64,000 bases of DNA from DATKBT01 sp035546295 (GTDB lineage Bacteria; Acidobacteriota; Thermoanaerobaculia; Multivoradales; Multivoraceae). The stretch lies in contig DATKBT010000025.1 of assembly GCA_035546295.1 (NCBI GenBank), positions 62,001 through 126,000 of the forward strand. The letters run 5' to 3'. Within the stretch, counting starts at the first letter, position 1, and every line of letters begins with the position of its first letter. Positions 59,890 through 64,000 of the stretch are shown piece after piece. The notes under the pieces were generated by a model. That model was given only the letters and a program-made list of their open reading frames with translations. It had not been told where the DNA came from and searched no databases. A program made the translations under genes and the position numbers.

Positions 59890-60750
59890 ATGCCCCCTGC
59901 CGATGAGCCACGGTCCGCCCGCGAGCTCGAGGGTTCGGACTGTCCCACGGTGCGAGCTCTCGGCGCGTACGCGGCGGCGAGTCCGGTCGAGCCCTGCGTC
60001 TTCTTCCAGGAGGGGATCGACTGGCGCTGGACCGACTGGCGCACGCTGGCCCGACGCGTCCTCGCAGCCGCGCGTGGGCTGGAGGATGCGGCGAGTCTCG
60101 CGAACCGGGTCGTGGGGTTCCCTTCCAGCCCGGGGCTCGACACCCTGGTCCTCGACCTGGCGCTTCGCCACTGCGGTGCGGTGCCGAGGCCGCGCGGCGC
60201 CGGCGACTCGCCGCTCGCCGGCGACACTTGGATTGCGGAGCCCCGCGATCCCGTCGTCGCGGGCGAGGCGGTCGTCCTGACAGTCGAGGACGTCGAGCGA
60301 TGGCGCGCGGATCGGGCCGGCGAGGTCGCCGCCATCGCCGCCGGCTGTGAGGCGCCTCTCCTCGAGCGCGCGCGGCTCGTTTCCCGATTGCGCCGCTCAC
60401 CTCCCCGAGAGGTCGTCGCCGACGTGCTCGAGCTCGAGCGGCCGCTGTGCCGCGCCGGCGTCTCGTGGACGCTCGAATGCGGCGGCGCGCTGGTCCTGGC
60501 GCACGAGCGCCCCTCTCTGGACGCGACCGCTCGCTGGGCCCGCCCGACCCGGCTGTGGGCGGAGACGTCGGGGCAGCGGTTCGAGCGCCTGGCGGACGCG
60601 GTGCTCGGCCGGGCGAGAGCGGGTCTGCGCCTGGTCAGCGCGCTGTGGAGCGGCGCCGAGCCGCCGGCAGCGGCGATCGTCGACGCGCTCGCGGCGGCCG
60701 GCGTCGAAGTCGCCTGCTGGCGCCCTTCGGAGCGAGCAGCGGGCTGCTAG
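59890..60750 (+). CDS. Degenerate adenylate-forming (AMP-binding) enzyme-like protein
   Basis: A 286-residue protein that resembles the N-terminal half of acyl-CoA synthetases and O-succinylbenzoate ligases: CVFFQEGIDWRWTDWRTLARRVLAAARGLED near the start, VVGFPSSPGLDTLVLDLALRHCGAV, a central segment without the TSG-TTGxPK ATP loop, and LWAETSGQRFERLADAVLG with AGLRLVSALWSGAEPPAAAIVDALAAAGVEVACW, matching the G-G-A-P-L-x5-L region. The A8 loop, the YGxTE motif and the small C-terminal domain are absent. It therefore probably lacks adenylation activity, and may be a scaffold or a decaying gene, although it keeps an intact frame and normal codon use. ATG 59890 is the likely start. Confidence 0.6.
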   Translation: MPPADEPRSARELEGSDCPTVRALGAYAAASPVEPCVFFQEGIDWRWTDWRTLARRVLAAARGLEDAASLANRVVGFPSSPGLDTLVLDLALRHCGAVPRPRGAGDSPLAGDTWIAEPRDPVVAGEAVVLTVEDVERWRADRAGEVAAIAAGCEAPLLERARLVSRLRRSPPREVVADVLELERPLCRAGVSWTLECGGALVLAHERPSLDATARWARPTRLWAETSGQRFERLADAVLGRARAGLRLVSALWSGAEPPAAAIVDALAAAGVEVACWRPSERAAGC

Positions 60751-60825
60751 CGCCGCTGATACAGTGGAGTGACCTGGGTTCGAAGGACCGTCGGACTCCC
60801 GAGGACCGGACGTCGAGGAGCACAC

Positions 60826-61878
60826 ATGAGCCAAGCCCATCCGTCGCGTAGGCCCCTGCGCGCGACGCTCACCATCCTGGCGTCGATCACGTTGCTCGTC
60901 CTGCTCACCGGCGCCGGCGCGCAGGCGCAGAGGATCAAGATGGCGACGCTCTCCCCCGAGGGCAGCCCCTGGGACACCATCCTCAAGAAGATGGGGGAGC
61001 AGTGGAGCGCCGAGACCGACGGCCGGGTCAGCCTGACGATCTATCCCGGCGGAGTGGCGGGGGACGAGCCCGACATCGTGCGCAAGATGAAGATCGGCCA
61101 GTACCAGGCGGCGGCGCTCAGCGTCGCCGGTCTCGCCGACATCGACGAGTACTTCACGGTCTTCGAGATCCCGCTGTTCTTCGACACCTATCCCGAGATG
61201 CGCAGCGTGCTCGAGGACCTGACGCCGACGTTGTCCGGACGGCTCGAGGAGAAGGGGTTCGAGCTGCTCGGCTGGGGCTACGTCGGCTGGGTCTACTTCT
61301 TTACCTCCAAGCCGGTGACGGCCCTCGAGGACCTGCAGGCGCTCAAGATCTTCACCTGGGCGGGAGACGAGGCGATGGTCCAGTGGTGGCGGCGCAACGG
61401 CTTCAAGCCGGTCGCGCTGGCTGCCACCGACATCATGACCGGGCTCGAGACCGGCCTGATCGAGGCGATCTCGGTGCCGCCGCTGTACGCCATGCAGACC
61501 CAGTACTACAAGCAGGCGCCGTACATGGCCGATCTCGGGCTGGCGCCCATGATCGGCGCGGTCGTGATGTCGAAGCGCTCCTTCGACCGACTCTCCGAGG
61601 CTGACCGGAAGGCCGTCCTCGAGGCGTCCCAGGAGGCCTCGGCGAAAGTGCTCGAGCAGATCCCGAAGCTCGACGAGACCGCGATCAAGCTGATGCAGAG
61701 CCAGGGTCTCGAGATCACCACGGTGCGCGACAGCGAGCACTCGAGGCAGTGGTTCGAGGCCGCGAATCGTTTCGCGCACGACATGCGCGGCACGATCGTG
61801 CCGATCCCGGTGTTCGACGAGGCGGTGGCGGCCCGCGACGCCTACCGCCAGCGCGCCCCGAGCGAGGGGTCGCCCTGA
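60826..61878 (+). CDS. dctP: TRAP transporter solute-binding protein DctP family
   Basis: The periplasmic receptor of a tripartite ATP-independent transporter, usually for C4-dicarboxylates, sugar acids or other carboxylates. Seen over 350 residues: a signal peptide (about 12-34, LTILASITLLVLLTGAGAQA), then RIKMATLSPEGSPWDTILKKMGEQWSAETDGRVSLTIYPGGVAGDEPDIVRKMKIGQYQ, EIPLFFDTYPEMRSVLEDL, a glycine-rich GWGYVGWVYFFTSKPV and ATDIMTGLETGLIEAISVPPLYA, all typical. Ribosome site GAGGAG lies five bases ahead of ATG 60826. The membrane subunits follow directly as one fused gene. Confidence 0.94.
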   Translation: MSQAHPSRRPLRATLTILASITLLVLLTGAGAQAQRIKMATLSPEGSPWDTILKKMGEQWSAETDGRVSLTIYPGGVAGDEPDIVRKMKIGQYQAAALSVAGLADIDEYFTVFEIPLFFDTYPEMRSVLEDLTPTLSGRLEEKGFELLGWGYVGWVYFFTSKPVTALEDLQALKIFTWAGDEAMVQWWRRNGFKPVALAATDIMTGLETGLIEAISVPPLYAMQTQYYKQAPYMADLGLAPMIGAVVMSKRSFDRLSEADRKAVLEASQEASAKVLEQIPKLDETAIKLMQSQGLEITTVRDSEHSRQWFEAANRFAHDMRGTIVPIPVFDEAVAARDAYRQRAPSEGSP

Positions 61879-61967
61879 GCGAGCGGTCTGCGGACTCCCC
61901 GTCCGCGGGATCGCCGAGCGCGCCGCCGGGCGACCCGTCTGCCGAATCGCCGAGCGAACCTTCGAAG

Positions 61968-63863
61968 GTGCCGTCCGCTCCCCCGTCGCCGGGGGGCTCG
62001 GTGGCGCCGTCGACCGCCATCGTCGAGGATGACGAGCGCGCGCCGAGCGGCTGGCTCGCCCGGATCCTGCGCCCCTGGCACCGGCTGGAGTCCTCGATCA
62101 CGAGCGCCGCGCTGCTGGCGATGGTCCTGCTGCCGATCGCCGAGATGGTCGTGCGGCTGGTGGCCCAGCGCGGGATTCCCGGCTCGGGCCCGTTCGTCCA
62201 GCACCTGACCCTCTGGGTGGGCTTCCTCGGCGCGGCGCTGGCGGCGCGCGAGGACAAGCTGCTGGCGCTCGCCACCGGCAAGCTCCTCCCCGAGGGAAAG
62301 TGGCGCAACGCCTCGCGGCTGCTCGCCGGTCTGGTGGGAGCCGCGGTCTCGACCGCGCTCGCCTGGGCGAGCTGGGAGCTGGTCGCGATCGAGCGCGACG
62401 GCGGTGCCGAGATCGCGCTCGGGGTCGAGGTCTGGGTTGGCCAGATCGTGCTGCCGATCGCCTTCGTCGTTCTCGCCCTGCGCCTGTGCTGGCGGTCGTC
62501 GGGGCGGTGGTGGGGACGCGGAATCGCCCTCCTGGGGGTGGCCGTCGGAACCGTCGTCGCGCACCAGCCGGAGCTTCTCGACGGACGCTCGGCGCTGCCC
62601 GGCCTGGTGGTCCTGCTGGTGGCGACGGTGCTCGGCGGTCCCATCTTCGTCGCCATCGGCGGCGCCGCCCTGGTGCTGTTCCTGGCCGACGGCATTCCGG
62701 CGGCCGCGATCCCGGTCGAGACCTATCGCTTGTCGGTGTCGCAGTACCTGGCCGCCATCCCGCTGTTCACGCTCACCGGGTTCCTGCTCGCCGAGGGCAG
62801 AGCGTCGGAGCGCCTGCTCGAGGTGTTCCGGGCTCTGTTCGGCTGGATCCCTGGCGGCACGGCTGTGGTCTGCGCGATGCTGTGCGCCTTCTTCACGGTG
62901 TTCACGGGCGGTTCGGGGGTGACCATCCTGGCGCTCGGCGGCCTGCTGCTCCAGGCGCTGCTCGCGGATCGCTACCCCGACCGCTTCTCGGTCGGCCTGC
63001 TGACCGCGTCGGGCTCGCTCGGGCTGCTGCTGCCGCCGGCGCTGCCGCTCATCCTGTTCGGCATCGTCGCCGAGATCTCGATCGAGGAGCTGTTCATCGG
63101 CGGCATCCTGCCCGGCATCCTGCTGGTGGTGCTGATCGCGGCGTGGGGAATGCGCGTAGGAATCATCTCCCGCGCCCAACGGACCCCGTTCGAGCCGCGG
63201 CGCGCGGCGCGATCCCTGTGGCAGTCGAAGTGGGAGCTGCTGCTGCCGGTGTTCGTGGTCGTCGCCTTCCTGGGCGGCTACGCGACCCTGGTCGAGGTCA
63301 GCGCGCTTGCGGCGTTCTTCGCCTTGATCATCCAGTGTGTCATCCACCGAGACGTGTCGTTCAGCGGGGTGCCGCGGGTCCTCCACGAGTGTGCGGTGCT
63401 GGTCGGCGGTGTGCTGATCATCCTCGGCGTGGCGATGGGGCTGACCAGCTATCTGGTCGACGCCCAGGTCGCCCAGGGCGTGCTCGAGCTGGTGCGCGAC
63501 AACATCGAATCGAAGTTCGTCTTCCTGCTCTGCCTCAACGTGTTCCTGCTGGTCGTCGGCTGTTTGATGGACATCTTCTCGGCGACGATGGTGGTGGTGC
63601 CCCTGATCCTGCCGCTGGGCGCAGCCTTCGGCATTCACCCGGTGCATCTGGGGATCATCTTCATCGCCAACCTCGAGCTCGGCTATCTGACGCCGCCGGT
63701 CGGCCTCAACCTGTTCCTGGCGTCCTACCGGTTCAATCGGCCGCTGCTCGAGGTCTACCGCGCGTCGCTGCCGGCGTTCCTGATCCTGGGCGTCGGGGTG
63801 CTGCTGATCACCTACTTCCCCTGGCTGACTCTCGGGATCCTGGAGTGGCTGGGTCGGGTCTAA
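61968..63863 (+). CDS. dctM: TRAP transporter fused small and large permease subunits (DctQM)
   Basis: The membrane part of the TRAP transporter in a single chain of about 630 residues. Seen: a Pro/Ser-rich hydrophilic N terminus, the DctQ part (four helices, about residues 35-205, LLPIAEMVVRLVAQRGIPGSGPFVQHLTLWVGFLGAALAARE) and the DctM part (about 12 helices) with FTLTGFLLAEG, GGTAVVCAMLCAFFTVFTGGSGVTILALGG, GLLLPPALPLILFGIVAE and NLELGYLTPPVGLNLFLAS. The start is unclear: the frame is open through the Pro/Ser region back to the dctP stop, where only CTG 61875 overlaps as CTGA; GTG 61968 and GTG 62001 are alternatives. Na+-coupled uptake is expected from the family. Confidence 0.9.
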   Translation: MPSAPPSPGGSVAPSTAIVEDDERAPSGWLARILRPWHRLESSITSAALLAMVLLPIAEMVVRLVAQRGIPGSGPFVQHLTLWVGFLGAALAAREDKLLALATGKLLPEGKWRNASRLLAGLVGAAVSTALAWASWELVAIERDGGAEIALGVEVWVGQIVLPIAFVVLALRLCWRSSGRWWGRGIALLGVAVGTVVAHQPELLDGRSALPGLVVLLVATVLGGPIFVAIGGAALVLFLADGIPAAAIPVETYRLSVSQYLAAIPLFTLTGFLLAEGRASERLLEVFRALFGWIPGGTAVVCAMLCAFFTVFTGGSGVTILALGGLLLQALLADRYPDRFSVGLLTASGSLGLLLPPALPLILFGIVAEISIEELFIGGILPGILLVVLIAAWGMRVGIISRAQRTPFEPRRAARSLWQSKWELLLPVFVVVAFLGGYATLVEVSALAAFFALIIQCVIHRDVSFSGVPRVLHECAVLVGGVLIILGVAMGLTSYLVDAQVAQGVLELVRDNIESKFVFLLCLNVFLLVVGCLMDIFSATMVVVPLILPLGAAFGIHPVHLGIIFIANLELGYLTPPVGLNLFLASYRFNRPLLEVYRASLPAFLILGVGVLLITYFPWLTLGILEWLGRV

Positions 63864-63931
63864 GCTGCAGGACGAACGAGGGGAGGGAGGATCTCGGTGC
63901 CGGCGGCGGACGACGCTCGCGGGAGCGCGAC

Positions 63932-64000
63932 ATGACGAGCAGGAGCGACCGGCAGCAGCAGGCGGCGTTCTGGGTGCTGATCGTGTTCGCGGTCGCCACT
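63932..64000 (+). CDS. Start of a membrane protein, cut by the window edge
   Basis: ATG 63932 opens a frame that runs off the window. The visible 23 residues are MTSRSDRQQQ followed by a hydrophobic stretch AAFWVLIVFAVAT, the beginning of a membrane helix. A G-rich sequence (GGGAG) lies about nine bases ahead of the start. The gene follows the TRAP permease after 68 bases and may belong to the same transcript. Too little is visible to assign a family. Confidence 0.5.
   Translation, partial: MTSRSDRQQQAAFWVLIVFAVAT

Overview
This is a very GC-rich window (by eye about 70%) with dense, bacterial, bidirectional gene packing and many four-base start/stop overlaps. I see no phage, transposase, CRISPR, rRNA or tRNA gene. 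The mix points to Acidobacteriota, perhaps a Thermoanaerobaculia- or Holophagae-like lineage: a PEGA-domain Ser/Thr kinase, a SpoIVB-type S55 protein, a DUF1015 protein, a CSLREA/IPTL-CTERM surface protein, a 2-oxoacid:ferredoxin oxidoreductase and a remnant of an ADOP-type permease. That is an inference from gene content, not a phylogenetic result.

Layout. 1-10976 (+) is core metabolism and maintenance: the 3' part of lipB, a Nudix-type NAD repressor (NrtR-like), nadA-nadB-nadC, lipA, proline dehydrogenase, proC, recN and tsaC. Two near-identical 21-bp palindromes sit in front of nadA and look like the repressor's operators. 11215-18084 (+) carries an S55 peptidase-like secreted protein, a secreted beta-propeller protein, coaD, xerD/xerC and a lytic transglycosylase. 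18244-20277 (-) is a membrane SpoIIE-type phosphatase. 20608-23650 (+) encodes korA/korB. 24077-26392 (+) encodes an HlyD-like adaptor and a LolD/MacB-type ATPase with no permease gene. 26525-32855 (-) holds a DUF1015 protein, an enoyl-CoA hydratase, clpB and a cbpA-type dnaJ. 33346-38067 (+) holds a beta-helix surface protein, a GT39-like membrane glycosyltransferase and a GT2-methyltransferase fusion.

38632-47993 (+) is the most striking block. Four overlapping genes encode a REC-HisKA-HATPase-REC hybrid kinase, a 2087-residue soluble poly-HAMP hybrid kinase (ten in-phase 276-bp repeats, GAF, kinase core, three receivers), a CheR methyltransferase and a receiver-less CheB methylesterase. 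No chemoreceptor, CheA or CheW gene is nearby, so the methylation enzymes may act on the poly-HAMP kinase.

48028-59592 (-) has an ADOP permease remnant, a protein with two methyltransferase-like folds, a 7Fe ferredoxin, a ThiO/DAO-type oxidase, and an envelope/signalling run: PEGA Ser/Thr kinase, TPR/beta-propeller protein, TPR/PEGA/PDZ protein and an M48 peptidase with a helical repeat tail. 59890-64000 (+) has a degenerate adenylate-forming-enzyme-like protein, a TRAP solute-binding protein, a fused TRAP DctQM permease and the start of another membrane protein.

Across the window, short tandem duplications with a 15-bp period recur in five unrelated places. Four are in-frame pentapeptide repeats beside signal or anchor segments and one spans a stop codon. 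At least two small families of dispersed palindromic intergenic sequences are also visible.
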